In this document: one piece after another, positions 35,801 through 48,000 of the stretch
How positions within the stretch are numbered: position 1 is the stretch's first letter
Layout: every line of letters starts with the position of its first letter
Notes under the pieces: generated by a model
The model's input: only the letters and a program-made list of their open reading frames with translations
The model's database searches: none
Told to the model about the DNA's origin: nothing
Made by a program: the position numbers and the translations under genes
Assembly: GCF_964340395.1 (NCBI RefSeq)
Contig: NC_135558.1
Location: 16,268,271-16,332,270 of the forward strand
Reading direction: 5' to 3'
From: Glandiceps talaboti
Taxonomy: Eukaryota > Hemichordata > Enteropneusta > Spengelidae
DNA length: 64,000 bases

Positions 35801-37560
35801 AAAGACGAAATTTATCAAAAGTGAAATATATCATGTTATAGCTTATATATAGCTTTATTAAGTCTACTATACGAATAGTGTGCACACTCAATTGTTTGCA
35901 AGCAAAACGCACATGAAGTTTCACCAAATTAGTAAATATTGCTATAATTTCCCAAATAAAGGCGTGTCTGCTGGGTATAAAAGACGAAATTTATTTAAAG
36001 TCACCTATATCATATAATAGCTGATATAATATTGTACTAGGCCTAATACGTGAATAGAGTGCACACTCAATGGTTTGCTAGAAAAGTGGGTTTGATTTGC
36101 GTATGAAATAGTGAAATTTCCCAGAATGCACCACATCTTTCTGTGTCTGCTGGGTATGAAAGACGAAATTTATCAAAAGTGAAATATATCATGTTATAGC
36201 TTATATATAGCTTTATTAAGTCTACTATACGAATAGTGTGCACACTCAATTGTTTGCAAGCAAAACGCACATGAAGTTTCACCAAATTAGTAAATATTGC
36301 TATAATTTCCTAAAGGAAGGCGTGTCTGATGGGTATAAAAGACAAAATTTATTTAAAGTCACATATATCATATGATAGCTGATATAGTATTGTACTAGGC
36401 CGAATACGTGAATAGAGTGCACACTCAATGGTTTGCTAGAAAAGTGCGTTAGATTTGTGTATGAAATAGTGAAATTTCCCAGAATGCACCACATCTTTCT
36501 GTGTCTGCTGGGTATGAAAGACGAAATTTTTGAAAAGTGAAATATATCATGTTATAGCTACTATATAGCTTTATTAAGCCTACTATACAAATAGTGTGCA
36601 CACTCAATTGTTTGCAAGCAAAACGCACATGAAGTTTCACCAAATTAGTAAATATTGCTATAATTTCCTGAATGAATGTGTGTCTGCTGGGTATAAAAGA
36701 CGAAATTTATTTAAAGTCACCTATATCATATAATAGCTGATATAATATTGTACTAGACCTAATACGTGAATAGTGTGCACACTCAACGGTTTGCTAGAAA
36801 ATTGAATTTCATTTGTGTATGAAATAATGAAATTTCCCATAATGCACCACATCTTTATGTGTATGAAAGATGAAATTTATGAAAAGTGAAATATATCATG
36901 TTATAACTTATATATAGCTTTATTAAGCTTACTATATGAATAGTGTGCACACTCAATTGTTTGCAAGCAAAACTCATGGGAAGTTTCATTGAAATTTGTA
37001 AATGTTGCTATAATATACTAAATAAAGGTGTGTCTGCTGGGTATAAAACACAAATTTAATATAAAGTCACATATATCATATGATAGCTGATATAGTACTT
37101 TACTGGGTCTTGTACATGATTAGTGTGCACACTCAATGATTTGCAAGAAAAGAAGAATTTGATTTGTGTATGAAATACCCATTTTTTATAGCCGATTTGT
37201 AATAGCCAAATAGGTGAATAGTGTGCACACTGAATGGTTTGTATGAAACAAAAACATTTGATTAGTGTATTAAATAAAGAAATTTCCCAAAATGCACCAC
37301 ATATTATGTACTTTTTCTAAAGTGGAGTACATCATATCATAGAGTACTGTATATATTATTGTCTACTAGGTGAATAGTGTGAACACTCAATGGTTTGCAA
37401 GGAGAACTAGTGAAATCCATGAATTAGTAACATTACCTTTATTATAGTGGACTCTTTGCTTGGTATAAAGACAAAATTTAGGTACAACCAAATTTACTAT
37501 ACAGCTTACATAGTGTTGTATTATGAAGCATGTGCTAGGTGAATAATGTGCACACTCTTT
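29890..37560 (-). repeat. Right satellite arm, inverted relative to the left
   Basis: The same monomer family reads on the minus strand (GAATAGTGTGCACACTC, TACTAGGCCTAATA and GTGTCTGCTGGGTAT on the plus strand). Successive dimers are 357-358 bp apart, best seen from 34279 to 36643. The inner edge decays through about 29890-30120. A retrotransposon tail interrupts it at about 30128-30590. Confidence 0.95.
30128..30590 (-). mobile_element. 5'-truncated non-LTR retrotransposon 3' end
   Basis: The minus strand reads IEDKQHFILNCKMFTDERKS, then a stop, then LSDTEKFLNIMN and VAKYTYTCFKLRERY. This is the zinc-knuckle/RVT C-terminal tail of jockey/CR1-like RT proteins. It ends in an AATAAAGAATTATTATTATT tail at about 30128-30150. 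It splits a decayed satellite monomer of the right arm. Confidence 0.75.
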
Positions 37561-37835
37561 TTAGCATGGGGAGAAATAGTTGTATGTAAATATGACAATG
37601 CATAGGAATATTTTGTTAAAAACTTACTTTGGGTTTTCATTTATGTCCTATATTATGTTACATCTATAAATTACCGCTCTTGAAAGTCTGTGAAACTGAT
37701 AAACGTTGGTAAAGTCCTTGTTTCTTGTTATACAGTAATTTAACAGTAAGCTAGAGGGTTTGATGATCAAGGTCAAAGGTCATATCTGCCTGCTTCCAAT
37801 GTCTGCTCTCTGTGTCTGCCTGCGTCAACATAGTG
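37330..37835. repeat. Outer terminal inverted repeat, right
   Basis: Inverse counterpart of 11824-12330. It carries AGGTCAAAGGTCA (37770-37782), a perfect DR1 sequence, and ends CTGCCTGCGTCAACATAGT next to the flanking GGAAGTACC. Confidence 0.85.
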
Positions 37836-37844
37836 GAAGTACCT

Positions 37845-38612
37845 GGATAGCAATGTAGTTCAGTTGTATGGTAATTCTTCGAACTCTGACCTGCTGACCT
37901 ATCGATGTTTGGTATTCGTTTTTAGATCAGATTATTCATTTACAGAGTTACACGATTTATCCCGGGACTTGAAAATGACAAAGTTTGGACTCAAAATGGA
38001 CCATTTTCACAGGTTTTTTTTCAGTCGAATTACTGGGAAATTCACGCACTTCTAGAATGTGTTGTTTTGAATATGTCCAGGTCACAGTTCCGGGTGTACA
38101 TGTACGCCAAATACATTTACAGGCAACGCTCGGCGAAATTGTCACCGATTTATTTCCAAAAAATTGACCAAATTTGACGTTTTTGTCCAGAATTTTGCAT
38201 CCATCAACCAATAATTGTTTCATACATCGATTCACTAGGTACTTTTAAGGCTGTATTCGAAGTTTCATGAAAATTGAACGGCAAATTTCTATGTGAAAGG
38301 CCTTTGAACTTGAAGTTGAAGTCAGTGTATCATTGTATGCTACAGATGTAGTGCCTCGCCGGCGCCCATCATTTGTGAACCTGGGTTCATCCCCCTGGCA
38401 TGGTGTTTACACTTCAAGTTCAACTTAAAGCTACGACTAGAACTACGAGTCGTTGTAAACAAAAGTTCTATTGCTCATGTGTAAATCAGCAATTCCTGTA
38501 CTCCTTGACTCAAACATATGTGATCACCTGTGATCAGGATGCCTGTCATATGGTAATTAATGGTCTCAAATAAATTAATAACTAAAATAATTAACGTTGG
38601 CAGTTGACTTAC
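37845..38612. other. Flank between transposon and aminotransferase copy-3 exon: nothing recognised
   Basis: Open frames on both strands overlap one another and show no family motif. CTTGAAGTTGAAGT (about 38311) and ACTTCAAGTTCAACTT (about 38411) form a loose inverted pair. Confidence 0.4.
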
Positions 38613-38774
38613 AAGTCTGTTTACAGTAGCTGTGTTCATCATACCCACACATTCTTCTAAAATCTTCAACGAAGGAGCTCCTGTTTCCATATCCAATACC
38701 ATCGTATCTTCTTCTTCATACTCTTCAAAATAATGCTTTAAATACACTGTTTCTTTTTTCAGAATATTTGTCAT
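38613..38774 (-). CDS. Aminotransferase alternative or paralogous first exon (copy 3)
   Basis: A 54-codon open exon from ATG 38772-38774 to a GTAAGT donor in phase 0, encoding MTNILKKETVYLKHYFEEYE and ending with GAPSLKILEECVGMM and NTATVNRL. It is homologous to the exons at 9074-9238 and 6013-6192. The 26-kb transposon lies between this exon and the rest of the gene. If it is used, the transposon is intronic. Confidence 0.65.
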
Positions 38775-39730
38775 CTTTGCATAAAATATAACCAGTAGTA
38801 CAACTTGCAATGGTGAACTTCGGACCCTTTATACTCCCTCCCGGTATCCTCTGATTGATATCAAGACGCACGTGTACGCGAGTCGAGAGTATTCAGTTAG
38901 CGATGTGAGCAGCGCCCTCTTAGACGATTCTCCTTGGAACAAGATGTTTTGATTTTTGTTCCCACACACTGTCACACATTGTTGGAATGCGGAGCTATTA
39001 GCTATCATGATCACACGTGATGTATCCCTTAATTAGAAAATTAATTGTATGAAATTATGTTATGTATGTGCCATATAATATGAAATTTGAAGTGTACTTT
39101 AATATAGACTAATTACCGAAAATCATTTAATTATGCAAATTACTCATGTCAACTAAAAAGATATGCCCATATGCAATCTGATAAAAATCTGATGTTAGAT
39201 AGGCTGGTTTTCCTGTATTTACCTTTATTCCATCGTTATTGCGTCTTTTACGTTAGTTTTTTTTCCCTGGGCGAACGGCCAATCAGATTGGCCCATATGC
39301 TTCATAGATGTATGCACTAATAGTTAATGAATTTACCAAATTATGTGAAATTTGAAACTTTCATTCTTATAAGGTATAGCATAATTACCAAAGATAATTA
39401 ATTATGCAAATTACTCATAAAAAAACTATATTAACATACTTTCTAGGACATTGTTAACGAATGTTCAAAATTATTTTGAAATTGAAGAATGAATTGTTGA
39501 GATGGGATATAGCATAGACTCTATGTTGTAGCTTTCCTGAGATAAATAACCAAAACAAATAATTTTAGCTTTCCTTACAAAACTAATCAGCATTGTTATG
39601 CAAATCATATAAATTATGCACATTAGCGCTATAATTTTAAAAGCTATCAGAACAATCCGTGGAGAACACTGAAAACCATCAATACGTCGCATCTCAATGT
39701 ATCACGTAGGAGTCACGTGTATAAAACTCC
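38775..39730. other. Upstream flank of copy-3 first exon
   Basis: Holds CAGCGCCCTCTTAGACG near 38912, shared with the copy-2 upstream region. Two copies of the AATTATGCAAATTACTCAT dispersed repeat lie near 39130 and 39405. Confidence 0.4.
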
Positions 39731-40192
39731 CGGGGGGGGGGGTACTCGGGTGGGTAATGGGTACATGTATGTACCCTCAGTGGTGGACAAAAATTACAGC
39801 CATAAACACTACTAAAATTCAAAGTAGGGGTCAAAAGTCTACATTTTAGCCAGAAACAGGGGTCAAAACTCTACAATTCAGCCAAATGAATGGGTGAAGA
39901 GTTCCTGCTCTGTATCTAAATGGGAGTTTAAAATCTTCATTTTACTTTTTAGCAGATGGAGATATTTAAAAAATGACTGAAAATCGGAACCCGCCGTGGA
40001 AACAACCTTGTTGAAAATATGGGGTCAAAAGTCGTACGTGCATTCAAAGAGGTGGGTCAAACCTCTACAGAATGATTTAAAAATCAATACTCAAAAGTCT
40101 ACATGAGTCGAAAAAGGGGGGGGGGGTCAAAACCGCGGTGCATACGTATGACACCCTTTCTATGGGAGTTCCCCCCCCCCCTCCCCCGGCGG
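39731..40192. mobile_element. Miniature element with G-run/C-run ends
   Basis: It begins CCCGGGGGGGGGGG then TACTCGGGTGG. It ends ATGACACCC...GGGAGTTCCCCCCCCCC. Internally GGGTCAAAAGTCTACATTTT-like and GGGTCAAAACTCTACAATTC-like units repeat. No coding capacity. Confidence 0.5.
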
Positions 40193-40319
40193 TGAAACTG
40201 TACACAAGTTCTTGTGTAACTCATAAGCAATTCTGTGCTGCTTGGACGTCTACGCGATGCGGTATGGATATACCTGCATTAACTTTTAATGTCAACTAAA
40301 AACGTTATATGTCCATTTT

Positions 40320-40400
40320 TATGAGTCTGTTTGCAGTAACTAATTCCATTACTCAAACAGCCTTGCAAACTTTTCAACGAAGGAGCCTACTCGAGCGCGC
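40320..40400 (-). pseudogene. Decayed copy of the aminotransferase first exon
   Basis: Minus-strand sequence here keeps the GCTCCTTCGTTGAA and CAAACAGACT blocks of the exon at 38613-38774. The middle is scrambled and there is no GTAAGT donor. A block CAGCGCCCTCTTGGA follows at about 40431, as it does upstream of the intact exons. It abuts the FUBP-family promoter region. Confidence 0.5.
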
Positions 40401-40589
40401 CCACATGGCCCACATAGCAAACGTTGTGAACAGCGCCCTCTTGGAAGATTTCTCGAGAAAACAGACGACCCAAGTTACTTACAATTTGGTAATCTTGTGG
40501 ACATAAGCAGAATTTCGTGTTTTTATTTTTAATAAAAAGTAATTTTTATTTTGACGAACTCTTGATTAATCGAAGTATTTACAATGTTT

Positions 40590-40754
40590 TGGGAAATAAT
40601 TGGACGTAACTATTAGATATTCGAGGAAATTCAGTGAATGATTTTTTAACGCTATAATTTAAACTAACTTGTGGGGTCTGAATTAATCGCTGCCGCGTGA
40701 GCGTCGATTTGAGTGAGTGAGTGGATCATCTTCACATTCTCTTTTGATATAAAA
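40590..40754 (+). promoter_or_regulatory. Probable promoter and 5' UTR of the FUBP-family gene
   Basis: CG-bearing sequence (GCTGCCGCGTGAGCGTCGA) leads to ATG 40755-40757. No TATA box is placed clearly. AAAATGGCCGCC on the minus strand near 40915 in intron 1 resembles a YY1 site. Start site not determined. Confidence 0.35.
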
Positions 40755-40838
40755 ATGACCGATTACACAGCGGTACCACCTTCAGCGCCGATAGATGCCA
40801 ATGCTGCATTTGCAGATGCACTACAGAGAGCAAGACAA
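40755..40838 (+). CDS. FUBP1/KHSRP: FUBP-family exon 1
   Basis: 28 codons, [20 protein letters not shown] to QRARQ, GTAAGT donor, phase 0. N-terminal [16 protein letters not shown] helix is a family hallmark. Confidence 0.93.
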
Positions 40839-43800
40839 GTAAGTTTTTCGGTAAAATGAAGGCAGAAATTAGTTGTAAGAAGGTAGATTGTTTTGTAAGC
40901 GACTCGTGTGCGTGGCGGCCATTTTGACTCGTTCTTTGTCACGCAAGCAGAAAATTGTACGCCGATTCTCTGTTATTTTGAAGTGATATTAAGATTTAGC
41001 GAGGCATTTCGTCAATAATCAGAAAGAATACAAGTTCTCGTCGTTAGTTACGTGTCATTACTGGTGAAGATTGCGAAAAAAGGTTAATGTTTGTAATTTA
41101 TGAAATTGAAAAGGTCAATGTAATCATGACTCTCAGAATGGTCATGGACATATATTATTTCAAAGGAAGCCAAAGTTGGCGGTGGTCGTCAGAAATTTTC
41201 CCGCGTCCGTTTGGCGTACTCGATTAACTTTTGGCAAAAATGTAATGTCTGTGTAGATGAAAGTACACTCGACCCGCGAAGTGATTGGTAACTATTTATG
41301 GAGGGAAAATCACGCAAACATTGACAATCATTAATACCCATGCCGCCTTTCTAATTGTAATAACACTGTATAACGTAACAGTAGAGAAAAACCTTGAAAG
41401 TTGTTGTTTTCATTATTGAGGTCGAAATATTCTATAGGAGACTGTTTTGAACAGTCAATGTGTAAAATCTTCCAAGTCACAAAGCATATTTTATGTTCTA
41501 ACATATCTCCAAAAATATGACTACATGTACAATATATAATATTGTATATTGAAAACTTGGGAAATGGCATCTAGCAATAATTTTTTGTTGTATTGACTTA
41601 ATTTAAAGGCAACATGTAGTTAAAAAACCATAAATTTCACATTTGTTAAAATTTATTTGATATGTTTACTTGAAACCTTCAATAACCCGTACATTTTCAG
41701 AAAGCTGTTGATTTTCTCATATGTACATTGTAGATGCCAATGAAATGTCAATATATTTGGGAGTAGTCTTGTGACCTTAAATAGTTGGAAAGAGGCCGTT
41801 TTTTTTGGTACTAAAAAAACCCCATTTGCCTTTGAGAGTGGTGTGATAGATAAAACATATCTCAGAGAAAGTTGTTTCTAAATCATGTAAATCTCTACTT
41901 GAACTTGAAGCCAAAATGATCTTCCCAATTTGAAATGTTGACTTCATGGAAATACATGTATGTCAAGTTTGACATGTTGTTTTGAACCCATGATGAACCA
42001 GCTATAGATGTAATGTTCTGCAAAGGCTGAGGGGCACTGGGCTTATGTATAGCTTATTTATTGTAAACCTTAGAGAAATGAAGGCGAATGGGATTTAAAG
42101 AGTTAGGGATCAATAAAATTGAGACTTTATCGAGTGAGATTGTTACCACATTGTTGGTTGAAGACTTCATCTGGTGTCCTTCAGGTGTCCTAAATGGCCA
42201 ACCATGTTTTGTGTACCTCAGCAGGTGTAAGGTACACATACCTTAGTTTATAACATATAAGGGGAAAAAACATTTTGTAGTTTGTTCTGAAAGTTTGATC
42301 TATTGATAGCAGTTATTAAAAGCAATTTTTTGAAGGAAGTACAAATGTAACATGCCAAGGCCAAATGGGTTTGCACTGAAGCTTACAAAAAAAGGTGTTG
42401 TTGAAGCTAATATTTATTTTATTATCAAAAGAAGCTCTGGTAAAAGTTGCTTAGATTCCGTACTTATATGTAGCAATATAACTTTGATTAGTAATAATGT
42501 TTGAACTTGTTAACTCTGGATAAAAATTGTGAACTAACGACTTGTTCATAAGCTTTTGGAAGATCTTCCAATGAAGTCAGGGTTTCTTTAGGAGATCGTC
42601 GCTGTCAGGGCCCCCAGTATCTTGTTCCAGATCTATGAAAGATTGTAGCAACCCTCTGTCCTTGTGCAAGGTTGGGCGAGGCTACATACATGTATGTCAA
42701 ACTTAGTGGTTCAAACAAAACAAATTTATGCACAAATTCCTGTAAAAGGTAGTTGGGAAAAATTTGTAGAGTAGTCAGTTATTTTTTGGGGGCTATTGAC
42801 TCTTATCTACATGTGTACGTGTACATCCGTGTAATGGATAGATTTTATGTACAAAAACCCTTAATTTGTCTAATTTGCATATGGCCATTTTCTATTATGT
42901 TAATTTGGTCTGTGTTGTCATCCAAAGACATAACAGGACATAATATGAGCCGATGTGCTATAAACATAAACTTCAGGCGAGAACAGTCACACTGATGTAT
43001 GCGTCTAAGACAATATACTTTATAATGTACTAGTGTCATGAAATACAATGTGACAAAAAGGCAATTATTTATTTTTTAGATAGCTGCAAAGATTGGAGGG
43101 GCTGGAGGAGGTGGGGCACCCCCAGCCGCTGTTGCACCGACACCAGCAGCAATGCCAACTCTAACACCCCCCTCAAACAATGACAACAGTATGGGAATGG
43201 GAATGTCAATGGTAGCAGCTATGGGTATGCCAATGAAAAGATCATTAGACGATGGAATGGAACCCGAACCCAAAAAATTAGCTGCACAGAATGACCGTAA
43301 GTTGATGTTTTTGTTATTTCAAGCAAACTATTTTTGCCCTGTACATGTGAAAGATAATCCTCTTTCTACCAGGGAGGTATTTGTATGTACACATAATATT
43401 ATCAATTGGTGAAAAATAGGAATGACTTAGTCACTACAATGCCAAGAATTCCTACATTGCATGGAGCATTAGACTTGCATTTTGTGAATTTGGGAATTTT
43501 AGATCTTCTAGTAAATATAAACATGAATTTTGATTACAGAAGGGGAGTTTATATCTTATTATGTTTTTGCTGAGGTTTGGGACATCTGTTAATTAGTGTG
43601 CCCTCTAGTGATTGATAGCTATGCACAACTGTAGCTACAAATGTGTTGTCAATCAAAATGAATTATTAGTAGGTGGTATAGTGACAATCTTAAATCTCGA
43701 GCAAAAGGTTTGGAATCTGTTGCCATGTTAAAACTGCGCTAGTTTGTAACTTTAGCATCATTTTTCAATCAGACAACCACAATCTATTCTCTGAAAACTG

Positions 43801-44840
43801 TTAAAATACCAATAATGAGACATTGTACAATTGTTTTTAATTAATTTCAATATGCTATAGTTGGGGAAAAAAATGATTTTTTTTCAAGGGTCGATCTTAT
43901 TCACAAATGCATGTAGTGCCGTAATAGGTCGAAGTCGTGGTCAATGTTGAGGGCACTGTTATCCATAAATAGTGAAGTAACAGGTTGAAATCATGGTCAC
44001 TGCTGGCTTTTGGTGCAGACCCAAAAATCAATTTGATTACATAGAGCTACACAAAAGGAATTCACCCACAGGAGTTTCAATGCTATTCGAGGTGTACAAT
44101 ATTACAAGTAAAGTATTGTATTTAACAAAACATTATACAAAATGTTCAGTTGCAGCTAGTGCAGTTTTAGCTTGATTTCATTTGGAAGGAATGTCATTCA
44201 ATTTACTTTTCATGCTGTATGGAGAGAGGAGAATGTGTTTAGTAACATGTTTATTTACAACTGCCGACATCAGACAGTGGACATATGGAACCTGTTATTT
44301 ATAGGGAAAGTAAACAAATGAATTTGATTAATAACACAGGGCATTACATGTTGGAAGTACAGAGACTTGTATTACATTCCAACATTTTATGACCACTTTA
44401 CATAGTAGTTCACATGTTCACAAACAAATTTCCAGATCTCCTGGCATTTCATGTACACATAAAGAGGCCATAAAATGGTTCTTATCAAACCATAGTGTGT
44501 AATACAAGTCTCTGTACTTCCAACATGCTGTGCCAAGTGTTATTAATCCAATTCATTTGTTTACTTTTGTAACGTGTTCTGTTCTGTTCGTCCACGGCCT
44601 GATGTCTGCAGTTGTACGCATAAGTAATCTATTGACCCCATAAATGCAAAGATTTGATGATGTTATAGGACAGTGCTATAGATTGGTGAGAAATGTTTTG
44701 AAACATTTCATGTTTATATATGATGTATAAATTGTGTTTATTTCAGCCATTGGTGCACAGTTAGCTGCTCTTGCACAGCAGGCAAGGTAATTTGAACTGT
44801 TATTTTATGTCAGACTCTGTGATGCATGAATTTTAAGCTT

Positions 44841-44908
<68 letters not shown>

Positions 44909-44993
44909 ATGCACATACACACATTCACATGTACACACATTTACACATGCACACAGACATACAGGTAGACACTTATAAATATATTATAAATAT

Positions 44994-45043
<50 letters not shown>

Positions 45044-48000
45044 TGTATGTGTAATTTTTCAATGAACCTTGTGATGCCACATAATGATTCAAGGTGATAA
45101 TAGTGTTCAAACTATCAAGTTCTTTTCTGATAATACAAAAATCTTATTTTACAAATAAAACCAAGTACAGATGTGGTACACATCACTTTGTCTATCTGGT
45201 ACTTTCTTCTATCAGAAGTCTAATATTTAGTATATTTATTTCATATTTGAATTTGAAAGAACTGGCCAAGGAGCAATAACAGAAGAGTACTCAATTCCAG
45301 ACAAGCTTGTTGGTCTTGGTAAGTGTTCATTTTAATATTATAAATATATGACCATTATCTAGTAGCAGAAGAAAACTATATGGTGTTTGACAAACGCAGT
45401 TACAAACTCAGACTTAGTCTGCATGTGTGGTTTTTCGCAGGCAGCCAAGATAACATTGTTTTGTAAATGAAAAATCCAAAATAAATACCCAATCCTCATC
45501 CATATGGCTGGTTTATTAAGTTTACTTTAAGGTGATGAACTGTAGATTTATTTTCGTAAATTTCTGTGTTATTCAGTTATTGGCAGAGGAGGAGAACAGA
45601 TTACCCGTCTACAGGCTGACTCTGGGTGTAAGATCCAAATTGCTGCAGATAGTGGAGGAAAATCGGAAAGAGCATGTACGTTAACAGGGTCTGCTCAGGC
45701 AATAAAGTAAGTCAGTTCAGTAATATCATGCATCTACTGTCTCTGCCAGAGGAGGTATTGGTGATTTTACCATCTCTCCCCCCCCCCCCCCCCCCCATTA
45801 ATGGTAGTGTTGTATGGAATTTGCATAACAGTGAACTGTATTATTATGTAAAATATGTTTCTGTGGAATCCACCTTTACACGCCTGAGGAAAAGCCCTGT
45901 GTGAACACTTGTTGAAAAATAAAGTCTGTCATTAGGGTATATTTCAGACATCCCCAATTGAAAAAAAAAAGAGTCTGTCATTAGGGTATGATACTTGTAT
46001 TATTAATGTAGTATATCACTTCAGCAAATTCTTCATGTTGAGAGATTTGCCATTATTTTTTTTTTTGCTTGTGAATGGAAGGGGATCACCACATCAAGAA
46101 AGTTACTACAACCCATGAAAAAACACTGGTGCGTTTGTTTGTTTGTTTGTAGTAAACAGGAATGAAACAAGTGTCGTGCAAAGACGCAATGTAATTAGCA
46201 TCAGTAACTTATCAAAGCATAATCACCACCAGCAGCTAGGTTATCTGATAGAATGTTACATCTTATCACAATTAAGTAAGACTGTTAGTGTTAGTGTTTC
46301 ATTATACCTTCCATAGATTGTCACGTCAGTGCAGTAAGGTCGTATCTGCTATGCAATTGTATAGGCAGATACGCCCTTAGTGCACTGGTGCGACGACAGA
46401 TATAAGCAGACTGATAAAGGGTCGCCCAAACCTACATCAGTTGCACCCTTGACTCTTTTTGTATCAGTTGTATTGTTGTTTTTACCTAATTTTGTCAACG
46501 GATGAAGTCCTTCCTTAGTTCACTTCATTCAAGCAAATGCACCAGTGTTTTTTCATGGGTTGAATGTCTTGCAGTAGACTGTAAGATACGTTGTGCCGCT
46601 CTGATGTGCGAGGGTGCCCTGTCACGGCATACCTTGCTAGTCTTGCAGTTACCAGAAAGTCATATTTGAAAGCAGGATATCATTGCAAAGAATACATGTA
46701 CATTGAGTTTACCATTGGATTTATTTTGCTTTTCACATAGACATGCAAAGCAGTTGATAGACAACATCATACAGAAGGGACAAGGCCCTCCAGTTGGATC
46801 AGATGGAGGGCTTGGTGACGGAAATACCACAATAGAAATCATGGTACCAACAAATAAAGTCGGTCTTGTTATTGGCAAGGGAGGTGAAACAATAAAAAAA
46901 TTACAGGTATGAAAACTTTATTGTGTACCCTGATTGTAATGTTTCTATAGACGTTTGACTGCTGCATCAGAAGGTGCTAAGAACTTGGTCAGACAAGTCT
47001 CTTTTGGTACACACTGTACTGGTTGGCCCTTGTAGCACAGTTTTCCTCCTATAATCGTGAGATGAGTCCTTCTCTGATACAATCTGGCAGATGGGTTGCG
47101 TGGGTAGGATATACTCCTCCAAATTGTCGTGGGAGATAGCAGAAATACATTATTCAATGGTTCAACATTAAATATTCATGAGTACAAATGCTATACACTT
47201 CAGAAACAACTGTCGTGAATATTCAATGTTCAGTCATTGAATAATGTATTTCTGCTTTCTCCCATGATACAATAGCCCATAACAATGATACCCTCTATAT
47301 GCACAATATCAACTTGATGTTTTTTCAGAAATCGAAATAATTGTAGGTGATGTGAAAATCATGAAATTACTCAAGAGAATGTATACTTTATGAAAATTTC
47401 TCTATTTCCTGGCGCTGACGTTCCCCTTAAATGCTGCATGATGTTTGATCATTAACACTGTTTTAAATTTGGTTATACGTACCGTGTGATTACTTTGACA
47501 GGAACGTGCTAAAGTCAAAATGGTCATGATTCAGGATTCTACAACATCAACAGGTGTAACCAAACCACTCAGAGTGTCAGGAGACCCAGAAAAATGCACA
47601 GTTAGTATTGATTAGATAGTATTCGCCAATAATTTTCTTCCTTCCGTTAAGGAAAATACAAGTGACCTGAGTCGCAAGATGAGTTGTGACAAAACCCTTT
47701 GGTCATGAGTATTTTCCGGCTGAATGAAGAAAAATTTTGGAGAATAACATAATTGCATGTATATCACCGCCAGTGATATCAAAGAAAATTCGGGGAAAAG
47801 TAATGACAAGTCTGAACATTTTAATTCATATTTGAACACAGCAGAACCAGTAATGTAGACACGTGTTGTTGTTACATAGGCATGCATTATTGTGCTGCGA
47901 CATAGAACGACCAGAGTATATATTCCATATTTTTTGTTCAACTTGGCTCATGCATGGTATAAAACATGTTAAACTAATCATGTAATTATATCTTTTTTTC

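Larger units (their letters stand above)
11824..37835. mobile_element. Giant foldback-type DNA transposon with satellite arms and a protease gene
   Basis: Left end (11824 rightward) and inverse right end (37835 leftward) match: ACTAAGTTGAAGCAGGCAGA against ACTATGTTGACGCAGGCAGA. They then stay collinear through CTCTAGCTTACTGT, TTACTGTAT and CAAGAAACAAGGACTTTACC and about 500 bp into the arrays. GGAAGTACC flanks both ends (11815-11823, 37836-37844). A 5-bp AAGTA duplication with CCACTA ends is the alternative reading. Behind each end comes an array of about 179-bp monomers, in opposite orientation in the two arms. The core encodes one 1085-residue protein. A 9-bp duplication with very long inverted repeats resembles Mutator-like or foldback elements (for example the sea-urchin TU elements). 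No transposase is recognised, so class and autonomy are open. Confidence 0.85.

Noticed and set aside
11824-37835. Classifying the giant element as CACTA/EnSpm because its tips can be read CACTA...TAGTG
   Set aside because: With those tips the flanking 2-3 bp do not match (TAC against GAA), while a 9-bp or 5-bp direct repeat does.
44839-45054. 71-codon His/Thr/Val-rich open frame
   Set aside because: Read-through of (CA)n and (TG)n runs in an FUBP-family intron.
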